From Salticus scenicus (taxonomy: Eukaryota > Arthropoda > Arachnida > Araneae > Salticidae): DNA of 64,000 nucleotides. Within the stretch, counting starts at the first letter, position 1. The number at the start of each line of letters is the position of its first letter. Below the pieces are notes generated by a model. It searched no databases and was not told where the DNA came from. It saw only the letters and a list, made by a program, of their open reading frames with translations. A program made the position numbers and the translations under genes. The stretch lies in contig OZ005659.1 in assembly GCA_963930645.1 (NCBI GenBank), positions 161,734,534-161,798,533 of the forward strand. The letters run 5' to 3'. Shown here in pieces: positions 13,141 through 25,500 of the stretch.

Positions 13141-14792
13141 ATGCACAAAATTTTCAGACACGGTTTATTTTACAAACTGTGGTGATTAATTAAAACTTTT
13201 ATGATTTTTTTATTTTTTTATCCGACCACATAATCCCATCAAAACAAATTGCGTTGTTTAAATACTAAAATATCTGCAATAACCCAATTTTATTTTCAAA
13301 TAAATTCCAGTTATACCAATCTTATTTAACTATCAATTTATCATTATTATTCTTTTATCTTTATTCATTCATATATCTAATTTATTATTATCTATCTTTT
13401 TAACCTTTCAAATCTTATCCTTCAACCTAGAAAAACATTAATTCACTCTATACACATTTATCTAAATTGAAAAAAAATCATAGACACAAAATACAGTATT
13501 ACTTATCAAATATATCATTTATTTTTTAATTAGTAAAATGACTGGGATATATATATTATTATTCAATTTATCATCTATCACTTTAAAGGGGAAGTTTGCC
13601 ACAAAATAAAAATTGAATAATAGCCACTTACCCTTCAACAGATGCGGCACTTTCGGAAAATATTGTTCTTAGATAACCGTATAATCCATAGTATATATTA
13701 GCACTGTTCACACATATTAAAAGTTCACACATGTAATTTATGAAGTCCACACTCATGGAAATTGTCATTAAATATAATTATTACACACGAAGAATTTTGC
13801 GACAGCATACGTTATTCACGGCAATCTGCACATATGAAGATTATTAGAAACTTATATAGATATTTTTTTCGACACTCGAAGTTCTCTGAGTGCACTTACA
13901 ATATTTATTTTTATTTGAAGAATCTAATTATATCACACGCAAACGAAAAATCGTTGAGTCCCCACGTATGCACAATTTTCATCGATAAAGAACATTTCCT
14001 TTTTTCAATCACCGTTCATATTGCATAAGGTATGAGGGATCCTCCAAAACAATAGACTCTTCGAATATAAGAGGACTGTTACTATTGTATTTCCAGGAGC
14101 ATATTCATCAAAAGCAAAAATTATCAATTTCGACTAAATGGAGATTCATCTTTTTCTTCTTTAGATAAGGAACACTTCTTTTCGCATCACAGATCATATT
14201 GCATATTTCATAAAATAAACTACTTCCTTGCTCCATTTCGAGGTATGGGGTATCTTTTTCTTCCTTTTTGACATACTTCAAAACTGGTCAGCGATTCACT
14301 CATCAAAAATCTTCGAGATCCTATATCCATACCTTCTTTTTTTCTTATGGTCAAATCTATTTTTTTTTAGACTCCTTGAGAGGGGCTGAACCTCTTTTTT
14401 TTTATTATTATTATTTTTTATATTTTTATTGGTAGCTTGCTTCACCAATAGCTAAGCATCTCATTAGAAATTTCCCATACAAACATCATATATAAATTTT
14501 AATTATTTATTAAATTTTTTGAGCACTGAAATTTATTTAGACGTATGATAGTCATTACATTATTGAAAAGTGAAATGGGATTAATTTAGATTTAATAACA
14601 TGAATTTATTGCAAATTGTTGAAAATGTTTATTGAACATTGTAACTGCAGTTTAATGACATACTGATTCATAAATGAATTTAAGGGTAAATTTCGAAGCA
14701 ATTATTTGTTAAAGAAAAAATAAACAAATAAATAAATAAAAATAAATAAATAAATAAATAAATAAAATACATCCTTTTTTCAAAATAACTGT
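13141..14792. other. Non-coding, no gene recognised
   Basis: The longest open frame, 13762-14028 on the plus strand (88 codons), has no recognisable domain and low-complexity AT codon use. Two weakly similar stretches (13985-14045 and 14165-14260) share CATATTGCATA and GGTATG.GG and may be an old duplication. Confidence 0.4.
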
Positions 14793-14796
14793 TTAA

Positions 14797-15020
14797 CCCT
14801 TTCAGTCGCAGTGTTCCAGCTGATGGAACACCTAATTTTAATTCTCAAGTGCAAAAACTCATCCTGCAAATTTTTTAGCGAAAATTTACATTTATAACAT
14901 AGCAGTAAAGGCCCCTTTTTTTAAACCTGAAAATTTAAAATTTCTTTTATTTTAATTTTCTTCGTAAATTCCGGTGGCAGTTTAATTTAAATGATCCGAA
15001 TTACCCAGCGCCGCAAAGGG
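14797..15020. mobile_element. piggyBac-type MITE
   Basis: TTAA at 14793-14796 and 15021-15024 flanks ends beginning CCCTTTCAGTCGCAGTG and ending CAGCGCCGCAAAGGG. It is 224 bp with no coding capacity. The termini differ from the element at 11519, so it is a different subfamily. Confidence 0.8.
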
Positions 15021-15119
15021 TTAAAATGAAAAAAAAAAAAAAATGAACATGAAACATCCTGAAACATTATGAGTAAAAACTAAAGTTTAATAAAAAAAAA
15101 AAAATAGTCATTTTTATTG

Positions 15120-15885
15120 CATTTCTACTCATAGTTCTTAACGTACATATGGTCGAAATTTATTGATAAATACTTTTTGTCATATCCTTTTGTAGATGTT
15201 TTTAATGGTGACTTTAGTCACCATTATTTGATTGTTAGAAGAAATTTACTCTAAACCAATATTTTTTTTAAATTAAATTTAAACAGATTGTTTAGTGTAT
15301 GTTAGAATGCAAATAAAATCAAGTATTGTTGTTTCTTTATTACTTATTGCAAAATTATGCATTTGATTTCATTTTTCTTTAAGATAATTAGAAAATAAAA
15401 TAACTTTCAAAGAAAAATATATAAAAAGTGTTCATTTAGCGCTTATAAAAAGAAGAAGAAAGAAAGAAATCTCATTAAGAAAACATTATTTTTCTTTGTA
15501 GCATATTTTTTTTCTATTAACTTTTTAAAATTTAAATTGAGGGAGAAGAAATCACGAATTAGTTTTTTTTTACATGTTCAAAACAATTCTTTTAAATTGC
15601 AACCTACAATGTGAAAACCCATTTTTTTATGAGTACTTATTTTTTAAAAAATAAAAAATATACTTAACTAGAAGAAATAAAAATAATTGCTTTGCAGATA
15701 GTTTTTAGATTTATAATCAAATTCTAATTAACTTCGAAGTTTGTGAGAAAATATTTTTATAAACAAACATTCGAGTGTACTGTACTTTTGTCAGCGATTG
15801 TAATTTAAAATAGAATAATTTACAAAAGATCAATTTTAGAATTTGCAGAAATACTTCATTAACTGACCTAAAACAAATTTTGACG

Positions 15886-15930
<45 letters not shown>

Positions 15931-16140
15931 TTATTTTATTTCATTTTTTTTTTTTTTTTTTTTTTTTTTTTATCATTGAATAAGAAGTTTTGATCAATTT
16001 GAAATATATTCAATACAAATTAATAAAATATTGAAAAAAAAAAAAAAAATAAATAAATATTATTTTTCTCGTAAATCTTTAAAAGTGCGTAATCGTAATG
16101 ATATTTTCGGACTAAGTAAGAGAATTTTTGATTGAATTTT
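15120..16140. repeat. Dispersed long repeat, copy E
   Basis: Colinear with 46418-48540 and 56890-57640. Shared landmarks include AAACAGATTRTTTAG, a block starting TTGAGG.AGAA.AAATCAC, and AATAATTGCTTTGCAG followed by TTCTAATTAACTT. The three copies differ in homopolymer length and insertions. No open frame is conserved. A (TA)n at 15888-15926 and a poly(T) follow. Confidence 0.6.
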
Positions 16141-16327
16141 ATTGAACATCTTAGCAATTCCCTATTACTTACTACATACGCACAATTCAACAGAATGATA
16201 TAAAAATGCAGATATTAATTTTTTGCTAAGCTGTTGGTGCATAATTTTGAATTGATCCTTATTATATGCATTTCTATTGCTATTTTGTTGCTCTGTTGTA
16301 ACTTAAAACAGCAGCTGTAATAAAACC

Positions 16328-17930
16328 AGGAGAGCTATTTTGCGCAATCTTTCCTTATAGGGTAGGAGTGATTGCGCACATGGGTAGAAGAGCTTGCGCT
16401 TAATTATTACTGCAATTACATTATTAATAATATTAATTGCACTTAAACTACCTTGTCGTAAGGTTGTAAATAAATATTTTTGTATTGGGAGTGAATATTT
16501 TAATTCTATAATAATAATAGTAATAATAATAATAAAATAATAAAAGAAATTTAAAAATAGCTACAAAAAATTTTTTAAAGAAAAATATTAAAGAAACATA
16601 AAAAAAAAAGAACTAGACAAGATAAGCAACAAGACCAGAAAATAACATTAAGTTACTAGATAGCACGTTTAACATAAAATTAGTACATTTCCTATTCAAC
16701 TAGGATGGTTTCTTGCTTGCTGAACGAATCTGTCGTTATCAACCAACCTATTGCACCTACTGTTCTACACGTTGCAGTTATTGTGCAACTACCTGCCACT
16801 GGTGAACATGTTCGAGATGGATTGCACGCGGTATGTGCAATGAATTTCCAAAAAATAAAAAAGAAAGAAAAGAAAAAGGTTAGCACACTGTGTATGCAAA
16901 TATATATGACTAGTTACGCTCATTTTTAAGTTCAGAATCCGCTCACATTTTACTATTCATTAAAGTTTTTTTTTTTCATCCTCAAAATCTCCTGCCGTAA
17001 AATGTTCAAAACACAAAACCTAAATTTCACTTGGTTTGCAATCTTCTCATTTCATCTTTAAAATCTCCCAATTTACGCTTATTTAATTTATTTTATTTTA
17101 TTCAAATTTAGACGATTATTTTCCTTAAAAAGAAGTTTGAATAGGCTGATGATTTTTGTTTGCATTTAATTTTATCCATTCTATTTAAGCATCCGACGGC
17201 TGCACAAAACTTGAGTATCATACTTGAAAATATTACAAAATTAATAGATGTACAATAACCTTTAAATACTTTACGATAAATTTCTCGTAGGCTAAAATTA
17301 TGCATTAGAGAAGTAAATCCCAATAGAGGTGTGGCTTTTGTCGATCGTGCCACTCCTGAACAATGTTCAATTTCAGATCCTGAAGACAGTCTCCTATAAG
17401 ATGCGCCGTCTCGAGTGGGTTGAACTAGTCCAGTAACTTATTGAAGTTATTTCTTGGTGCAGTTCCACACATTTAACAAACTTATCCTCATTGTCTCGTC
17501 ATTACCAATAAGCTGCGAAATCTCTATTAGTGCAGAATTTTATAAAAATCAACGACCAATCTCTCCTAAATAGCAAAAGCGCAACTCTGTGGTAGGAGAG
17601 ATTGCGCAGTCATTTATTAAATAATTATTCATTTTTAGAGAAAATCGTGGGGATCGTATTGTTAGTCTAGGTTAGTATTTCATGAAAAATTGTTTAAATT
17701 AAAAATAATTTGTGCTACTGCCATTGTATTGAGATTCTTAGGAAGGGTTATGAAAATTCAAGCATTTATTTTTGAGAACAAGACAAAATAACCGCGTTTT
17801 CCCTTCAACTTTTGAAGCAATTAACATGCACATTCAAATCGGCACCTAAAATTGCCATTTGCCCACTTTACTCTTTCCCGCCGATCCCCTATGTGCGCAA
17901 TCTCTCCTGCCGCGTGACCTCTCCTAGCTT
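16328..17930. other. Region bounded by repeated GGAGAGATTGCGCA motifs
   Basis: The motif or its complement occurs at about 16341-16379 (as a hairpin: GCGCAATCTTTCC then GGTAGGAGTGATTGCGC), at about 17553-17614 (both orientations) and at about 17893-17908. The two outer edges, AGGAGAGCTATTTTGCGC and GTGACCTCTCCTAGCT, are loosely inverted. This suggests an old non-autonomous element of about 1.6 kb, or satellite-like remnants. No target duplication was found. Confidence 0.35.
16704..16830 (+). other. Possible orphan exon, low confidence
   Basis: A 127-bp island of higher GC is preceded by CCTATTCAACTAG, resembling a 3' splice site, and followed by GTATGT, resembling a 5' splice site. One frame (from 16704) is cysteine-rich: DGFLLAERICRYQ, then TYCTYCSTRCSYCATTCHW before TGA. 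Another frame, from ATG at 16705, is open through the island. No family is recognised and no neighbouring exon could be joined, so this may be chance. Confidence 0.2.
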
Positions 17931-17953
17931 TACTTTGTACATACATACATGCA

Positions 17954-18056
<103 letters not shown>

Positions 18057-18059
18057 ACA

Positions 18060-18424
18060 TGGAGAATATACATTATGCGGAAATATTTTTGTCAATGAAA
18101 GTGTTAATTTACTGACGAAATGAAGTGTTAATTTACTGAAAGTGTTAATTTACTATTCCCCATTAATTTTATTTAATTATTTTATTTTAATAAATGTATT
18201 CAATTTAAAATTTAAAATTTAAAACTGTTGATTTTATGTTTTGCAACTTTATTTTGCATTTCTGAGAATCATATTAACAGAATACAAACAAGTATTTTTC
18301 ATGTAATCTTCCTGAATAATTTATTTATTAACTGATCCACAAATTACATATATGTATATATATATATATATATATAGTTATCTTGTTCTAATAAATTATC
18401 ACATCTTAAGTACTAACCAATGAC

Positions 18425-18455
<31 letters not shown>

Positions 18456-19340
18456 TATATTACATAATATAATACTTATAAGTTAAATGTGATATCCCTT
18501 ATCTCAGAACTCCCTTATAAATTTTAAATGTTTCAAACCCCTATCCTAGTTTCGGCCCTGGATAGTTAAATTATAAATTTGCACTCTAAAGCAATATATT
18601 CAGTGAAAAGAAAGTCTTTTCTAATGTCTAATTTAATTTACCTGGCACTTTGCTTTCTTTCCCCAAGTGACAGTTGATTAAAGAACGCCTGTCGATAAAT
18701 GCGGAACATGTTTGCCATCTTCTGAAATCAAAACTTCTTTTATCGCAACTCTCAAGAGTAAACGCTCTGTTCTAATCACGCATAATCTATTCAATTTTGT
18801 ATGTCTCAATTATTTTTATAGGATTACAATGAGATCATTTGGAAATGGGAAAATAAAAATCGTTTACATAGCTAAAAATAATTACTCACAGAAAAAAATG
18901 TTGAAGAGCGTTAATTAATTAATAAAATCAAGTACATCTATTTCATGAAAACAAATTAATTATAAATTTTTACTAAAATATTTAAAAGTTTAGAAAAGTA
19001 CAGTGTAATGCAAATAACACACGCACTTAAGAAATGTACGGAATATCCATAATTACTTGCAATTATGTATCGTGTTCATTGTAATATATCCTTCAGCTCA
19101 TTCGACAAGATGTGCACCTTTTAGTGGAAAATTACAATTTTTATATAAACATTTTATTAATAAACTCCTGCAGACTCAAGGATATAAATGTAAAATCTTC
19201 TTTTCTTTTAAATTAATAAAATACTGAATAGAAATACAGACTGAATGTACGAGATAATATTCTCGAAAGTATATTGTGAAACTCATATGATAATAGACAG
19301 ATTGGATTATAATGTTCTGGAAAGGAGCATTTACGTAAAA
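18060..19340. other. Non-coding, nothing recognised
   Basis: AT-rich with two short TA runs (about 18355-18376 and 18437-18454). The open frames at 18712-18918 and 19176-19385 show no domain. Confidence 0.4.
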
Positions 19341-19342
19341 TA

Positions 19343-19559
19343 CAGTCGGCAGCAAAAGTGTCCGGGCAGTCGCAAAAATTTCCAATGTAAAAAAAAAAAA
19401 TCTTACTACTATTTTTTTAAATAAATCCTTGTCGAATCATGTTCTTAGACTGACTAAGAACAGGATTTGACAAGGGTTTATTAAACAAAACTGTATTAAG
19501 ATTACATTTTTTTTTAATAGGAATTTTTGCTAGTGTTCGGATACTTTTGTTGCCGGCTG
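19343..19559. mobile_element. Palindromic Tc1/mariner-like MITE, copy 1
   Basis: TA flanks at 19341-19342 and 19560-19561. The ends are CAGTCGGCAGCAAAAGTGTC and the complement of CAGCCGGCAACAAAAGTATC. The whole 217 bp is close to one inverted repeat. The centre is AATCCTTGTCGAATCATGTT, then its complement. The CAGT terminus and TA duplication match Tc1/mariner elements. There is no transposase. Confidence 0.85.
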
Positions 19560-19561
19560 TA

Positions 19562-20340
19562 AAATACGCACTCACGATTAAAAAAAAAAAAAAAAAAAAA
19601 ACCTCACAGTATAATAAAATATACTAGACCACATATGGAAGCATTATGAAAATATTTGTATTGCTCTTTAAAAGCAGACTTATATAAATGTAACTTATAC
19701 TCTTTTTACATTAAAATATTATGCAATAACTAACAATAAATATTTCATGTGTTTACGCGTTTAAAGCATTTCAATAAAAAATAAATGGAAAACTGATTAA
19801 CAAATATATAAAATTATTTGTAAAATTATTTATGATTAAATATATTGCTAAATTTCTAACAGTCATTCCCAAATAGTTTAAAAAATATAAATGAAAAAAT
19901 ATAGATACATTTTTAAAATGCATATATTACACTTTCAAACTAAAAATAATATTATATTAATAATTTTAAAATACACATGTACGCAATTCTTACACGAAAT
20001 TCGACAACATATTACATTAAAAAAATTTTGTTTCAAAAATTATAATTTACGTCAATTTGTTTTTAAATTTTCATAAGCCACAAATGATTAAGATTTATAA
20101 AACATACAACCTATATCTGTTTTAAAGTTTCCAGTTCTGCTATGTAAAAAAAAAAATAATAATAATAATAAAAATAAATAAATAAATATAGTTAAAAGTA
20201 AAACACAAAATGATGTAAAAATAGTTCTGCATAGTTTCTTTTAAAAACAATTTCTTATGTAAGGTTTTAAAAACAAGCTCCTTTTTTCATCAGCTTTTTT
20301 TTTCTTCCGCATAAACTGAAATCTGAACAGACATCAAAGA
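19562..20340. other. Non-coding, nothing recognised
   Basis: AT-rich. The frame at 19891-20076 has no domain. It leads into segmental copy B. Confidence 0.35.
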
Positions 20341-20913
20341 AAGATTTGTTTTCGATTTTTTATTAAAAAAAAAAAAACTAGGAAAACATTTTTTTTTTTT
20401 TTTTTTTTTTTTAAGCGGAAGATTTCTTATTTTTAGATTTAGTTTTCAGATTATAATTGAGAAGAAATTATCATCTGTTTCAGTTTTTTTTTTTTTTTTT
20501 TTAAGTATCTGTAATTTTTTTTTAAAGATTTTTTCAACATTGTTAACACTTTTGTAGAAAAAAGATACAAAGAAATTACACGTAATTCAAAATAACAAAT
20601 AATTACTCTTTTTTTTTTTTTTTTTCAGATTTTACGCGCACGCACAATAAAGCTCTAATTAAGATTTTTCATTATTTTAGAAGAAATAGTTTCGCAAAGT
20701 TTTCAGCACTTTTTTAAAAAGTTATTTTGATTAAAAATTAAATAATACAGTAATATATTTTGCAATTTTGATAAAGCAGATAAACATGTAAATGTTGTAT
20801 ACATAAATGCATATATATATTCTGCAATAAATTTACTTATAAGTATATTTGTAATTTTATTAACATAGTTCATATCGACCATGACTTAAAATGTCATTAA
20901 CATGGATATCTAA

Positions 20914-20950
<37 letters not shown>

Positions 20951-21329
20951 GCCATTAATGACAAGAAGGATATTTTAAAAGCGCCATCATTTACCCTCAT
21001 AAGATTAAATTATTTGTAACTTCTACGGCTTAAGTTACATCTTTATCTTATACAATATATATATATATATAGTAATATATAAATGCAGAAATATATTACT
21101 ATATATATATATATTTTTACTATATATATATATATATATTACTATATATATATATTATTTTTATTTCTTTTAATACTTTCTTGTTTACCTTCGGTAATTC
21201 TCTTTTGTATTGTATATATTTTTAAATGAATTGATGTGGTTTTATAACTTTTACAATTTGATGGTTTTATAAAATATTTTAGTAGTTTTATACATTATAT
21301 GTATGTTTGATTTCTCTTCAGTTATTGGT

Positions 21330-21480
21330 GGTTTTCTGTTTGGTGAGAAGTTGGGGGCTAAGGATAGTTATTAGCTTATAGCTACTGTCCTTTCAGAAAC
21401 TTCTCATTCACCCCTACACTGAGGGGCCTCCCTGATGAAGATCTCAGTGTTTTTTGGGGTATAATTACATTCATTTGTGT
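21330..21480 (+). other. Possible degenerate PLE tail with decayed hammerhead-like fold
   Basis: CCTGATGAAG at about 21431 is followed by ATCTC, a loop AGTGTTTTTT and GGGGT, which can pair with ATCTC using G-U pairs. Loop and layout resemble the hammerhead motifs at 22431 and 42781. The catalytic GAAA after stem II is replaced by ATAA. Upstream ACACTGAG and downstream CTCAGTGT form an 8-bp inverted pair. Likely dead; it may belong to a related PLE family or be coincidental. Confidence 0.3.
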
Positions 21481-22332
21481 ACATATATTTCTACATTTAA
21501 TTTCATTCATTCGTTTATATTTCTGCATTTATATATATATTTCTGCATTTATATATTACTATATCAAAGTTTTGCATTTCCTTTCGCTGCAATCTTGCGC
21601 ATTGGTTTGTAATTCTCCTGTTGGTTTTTCTAATCAGTAAAACTTATATTTTTATATATTTTCCTGTCAATTGTTTTCTATATATATATATACATACATA
21701 TACATGTTCCGTTTTACTAATTTATACTAAAATTATATGTATACATTTATACTAAATTATATGTATACTAAAATTATATGTATACATTTATATAGAGATA
21801 GACAGATAAATAAGCAAGGCAAACGTTTTTCTTCCACCAACTAAACTGTATTGTTGGTAGATAAAACACCCAAAAATAATAATTCAAATTAATTTATTTT
21901 GGGAATAAGAAAAATAATAAATAACTAATAAAACAATAAAGAAAAAGAAAAAGAAATATACAAATGAGACAGAAATATGAATTTAATTAAAAATAATTAA
22001 AATTAAACTAAAAGGAAATGGATGTTTTGAACTTTAAAATATTCCACATGAATTCTACAGTAAAGAAAAACAGAAGAATCTCTGCGAATATGTTTTTAAT
22101 TGATGTAAATCTTTAGCAATATTACACTATTATGATTTATATTTTTTTCCTGCACACGTTTAACTAAATGCATATAATGCATGATTAAAACATTATAACC
22201 ATATTGCTTTACATTTCGTAAAGTTTTTATTAATCTACTTCTTTTTAAAGGGTTGCATATGCTTCAATATTTCAAAAAGTCAATTTCTTTTATTACTTAC
22301 AAACTTTGAATAAACACCATATAATGCAATAA

Positions 22333-22390
22333 ACTCGCAACAATTGTTTCGGGTCGAAAAAACACACGACCCTTCATCAGGCGAATAAAG
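22333..22390 (-). ncRNA. Hammerhead ribozyme motif (PLE), type I layout
   Basis: On the minus strand: stem I strand ATTCGC, core CTGATGA, one A, stem II GGGTCG, loop TGTGTTTTTT, CGACCC, then GAAA, a 4-bp self-complementary stem III within ACAATTGT, a T at the cleavage position, and stem I strand GCGAGT. Core residues are intact. The single extra A between core and stem II departs from the minimal model. Hammerhead motifs in PLE terminal repeats are established; activity here is inference. Confidence 0.75.
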
Positions 22391-22430
22391 TAAGCACGAG
22401 TGCTGCAGTCAAAGCGGCAACGCACTTACT

Positions 22431-22488
22431 TTATTCGCCTGATGAAGGGTCGTGTGTTTTTTCGACCCGAAACAATTGTTGCGAGTTT
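22431..22488 (+). ncRNA. Hammerhead ribozyme motif (PLE), type I layout
   Basis: Core CTGATGA at 22439-22445, stem II GGGTCG/CGACCC around a 10-nt loop, GAAA at 22469-22472, the palindromic ACAATTGT, and GCGAGT pairing with upstream ATTCGC (one G-U). It is the mirror of the motif at 22333-22390, so a read-through transcript of both strands could also form one long hairpin that competes with the ribozyme fold. Confidence 0.75.
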
Positions 22489-22735
22489 ATTGCATTGTAT
22501 GGTGTTTATTCAAAGTTTTTAAGTAATATTTTTATAACGCCAGTTTATTGATGCTTCTTTATTAAATTTCTTTTATGTATATTTTTAATAGTGTACAATA
22601 TCTAGAATGTTTTTCCAAAGTTCCAAGCCAATTTGGGTAGAAGTCTAGCAGAAAGTGTTTTTGGAAATTCTAAAAATTTGGTTTGTTTCACTTTAATACT
22701 CAAGGAGTTGCAAGAATATCAAAATTTGAAAAAAA

Positions 22736-22774
<39 letters not shown>

Positions 22775-23218
22775 CTCATAGCACAATTTATCTAGAATAT
22801 TTTACCGCAAGTTCAAATCATTAGAAATAAAAATCTAAGAATGGGATCATTTTCAAATATCCTACATTAGGTTCCCTTTATTCCAACTTAAAACTTATTT
22901 ATTTTGTTTTATTCATTTATTTATTTTTTCTGAAAACACTATTTTTGAACTTGTTCAATACGATTTCTTAAAGACGAATGCACCGATCTTATTTAAATCG
23001 AATAAACTAGTACATGAACGACGGTTTTTCCGTTTTTTCAATTACAATTTTCTTTACAAAACTATACGTGGGATTAAATGTGATGAAAATTGTACTGTTT
23101 TTGCATATAACTCTGCAAAGTAATTCAAATTTCAAAATCCGTTGTTCAAGCGTGAGTTATAGTTATATACTAACTATATATATACATATATATATTAATT
23201 CCAGATGAAGCTATCGTG

Positions 23219-23999
23219 AGCTCTCCTAATCAACGCGAAGGTGTTTTTCCTAAAGGCCTTCGGATACCAGGTGCCACCGGCTGAATTTTTCGAAAATTTC
23301 AATGAAAATTTTATACTGAGCGCGTTTAAGCGGTCGTGCTTGACCGCTTAAAATATAATCGTTTAATTAAATGTTTATTTGTGTTTAATTGTAAATCCGT
23401 GTTATATGTTTTTTTTGTGATCTGTGACGTGAAATTAAAGTATAAAATGAAAAAGAGAAGATTACCTTCATTATTTATTTGAAATGGATTTTCACAAAAT
23501 GTGTGTGAGTGAAAGATTATAGAACAGGAGTATTATTTCGGAAGTTATCATGATTTTAAATTTTCAAGTGGTAGCCTGATTTCAAGTGGCCCCACTTAAG
23601 ATATCCGCCACTTTATTAAAAATGGCAGATAAATTTCATTAATAAAGTTCATTGAGACCCTTATGTAGTCTAGATTTACATAAAAATTCAAGCAAATCTT
23701 GCTTTAAATACGATTTTTACAATAAGGTTTAGAAATATTCAAGTGGCTACCACTTGAAAACAAAAATTCGGAGCAACTTGGTTAACGAACTCATCCAAGA
23801 AACTCCTCCAAGATATTCATAACACAAGTTAAGACACTGTCCAAATTTGGTTCGATTTGGAGTATTATTTCGAAGTTATCGGGATTTTAAATTTTCAAGT
23901 GGTAGCTCTCCTAATCAACGCGAAGGTGTTTTTCCTAAAGGCCTTCGGATACCAGGTGCCACCGGTTGAATGTTTCGAAAATTTCAATGAAAATTTTAT
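23219..23999. repeat. 97-bp unit duplicated 685 bp apart
   Basis: 23219-23315 and 23904-23999 match almost perfectly. The unit contains CTAATCAACGCGAAGG, TAAAGGCCTTCGGATACC and AGGTGCCACCGG. Between them a second repeat pair (about 23532-23575 and 23864-23905, ending TTTTCAAGTGGTAG) runs directly into the second 97-bp copy. AAGGCCTT and GGTGCCACC are self-complementary. No family is recognised. Confidence 0.8.
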
Positions 24000-24185
24000 T
24001 AAAAAATATTTACATATTGCTTATTTATATGCTTAAAATTATGAATGAAATTTTTCATTTATTATATTATAAACAACAGAGAAAACATCTTTTTTATCTG
24101 CAAAACCCCCGTAACCACGTAACCCACATTTTATAATTTATTTTCTTCTCATTATAAATTGTTCTGATCTTATAGCTTGTTGTTG

Positions 24186-24216
<31 letters not shown>

Positions 24217-24768
24217 GTAAAAATATGTTACTACACGAAAGTTTGAAAAAGAAAAGAACCGAAAGTTAAAGATTTAATTTATTTTACACATTGGCCCAGT
24301 TTTTCAAATATCACCAAATGGGTACAAAGTCAAAAGTATTAAAATCTCTATTTTGCTTTTGAACCTGAACTGGAGAACAAGATTCAGAGTGTTACTTTTT
24401 CCTCCCGGAACAATGATATAGAAAAAATAATAAGAAGAAGAAATAAGAAAATATACCGAATAATGAATTTAAATTGCAATATAAACAAATATATTTCGTT
24501 AATGGAAAAAACTAGCTCCATTTATGCAGCAAACATTTCTTTTGGCCGTCCACTTGGAATAACTCAGAAGGAGGAAAGTCTAGTAACCTAAGAGACCAAA
24601 TATTTCAAGTTACGCAATAAATAAATAAATTAAAATTAAAATTCATTAATTCATTAATTTATTTAAAAACGCATTTTGATAACCCATATGTTCTTTTTTA
24701 AAACAATTAAAACTTACCACATTTCACTGCAAATCTTTTATCAAGTTTAATAACAGAAAAGTACTTAA

Positions 24769-24809
<41 letters not shown>

Positions 24810-25500
24810 CGTAAAAGTTGTCAACTATGGGTTTGTCTTAAAGTTGATTGACCGTAATTCCTCAATAATCAATAATATACAAAATTAATTGTAGTAAAAA
24901 TAACACATTACATGTAATAATTTCTGAGATATAGCTATCACAAAATTTATGAAAAGAATAAAATAGCACAGCAATAAAATAGATGATATAAAATATAATA
25001 TAATATGAATTGCTACTAAATTCATTCTAAAGATATTTTTTTATATAGAATAATAATTTTTATAGAATTATAACTTTCCTAAAACAGCACCTATTAAATT
25101 TCGCCTACATATATAAACAAAATTCAACTTTCATTAAAATATAAATTTCCCGTTCGAGGCTAAAAAAAGCATGAATTTTGAAAGTGAAAGAATAATGAAT
25201 GCAGATGTAATGTATAATGCATGTAAGTACTGCATAAAATGCGCATAATGCATAATGGAGTGTTTAATGCATACAGGAGAAATAATACAATTTAAACTTA
25301 AATAGATTGTTTTGTTAAAAAACGAGCCATTTTTTCTTTTAAAGTGAAAAATATTAATCTTAGAAAACTGCTATATAGTAAGAGAAAAAGTTCAATTAAA
25401 AAAATAATAAACCTTTATTTTGATATCTTCATTTTGTCTTCTAAACTAACCTATGATTCAATATAACTTATATATATATATATATATATGTATATCGTCT
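24000..25500. other. Non-coding, nothing recognised
   Basis: AT-rich with a poly(T) near 24190, a poly(A) near 24774, and clustered TGCATAATG-like words at 25195-25270. No ORF. Confidence 0.35.

Larger units (their letters stand above)
22304..22560. mobile_element. Penelope-like element ends fused as a palindrome
   Basis: Two copies of the PLE terminal sequence seen at 42770-42890 face each other. About 22304-22390 is the minus-strand copy and 22431-22560 the plus-strand copy, with about 40 bp of pLTR-like sequence between (containing GCAGTCAAAGCGGCAACGC). No RT or endonuclease sequence remains. The right side ends with ATAACGCCAGTTTATTGATG and GCTTCTTTATTAAAT, as does the copy near 43263. 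PLEs often leave inverted or truncated terminal repeats, which fits this. Confidence 0.8.

Noticed and set aside
13762..14028. 88-codon ORF
   Set aside because: No domain, and no promoter, splice or codon-use signal beyond what AT-rich DNA gives by chance.
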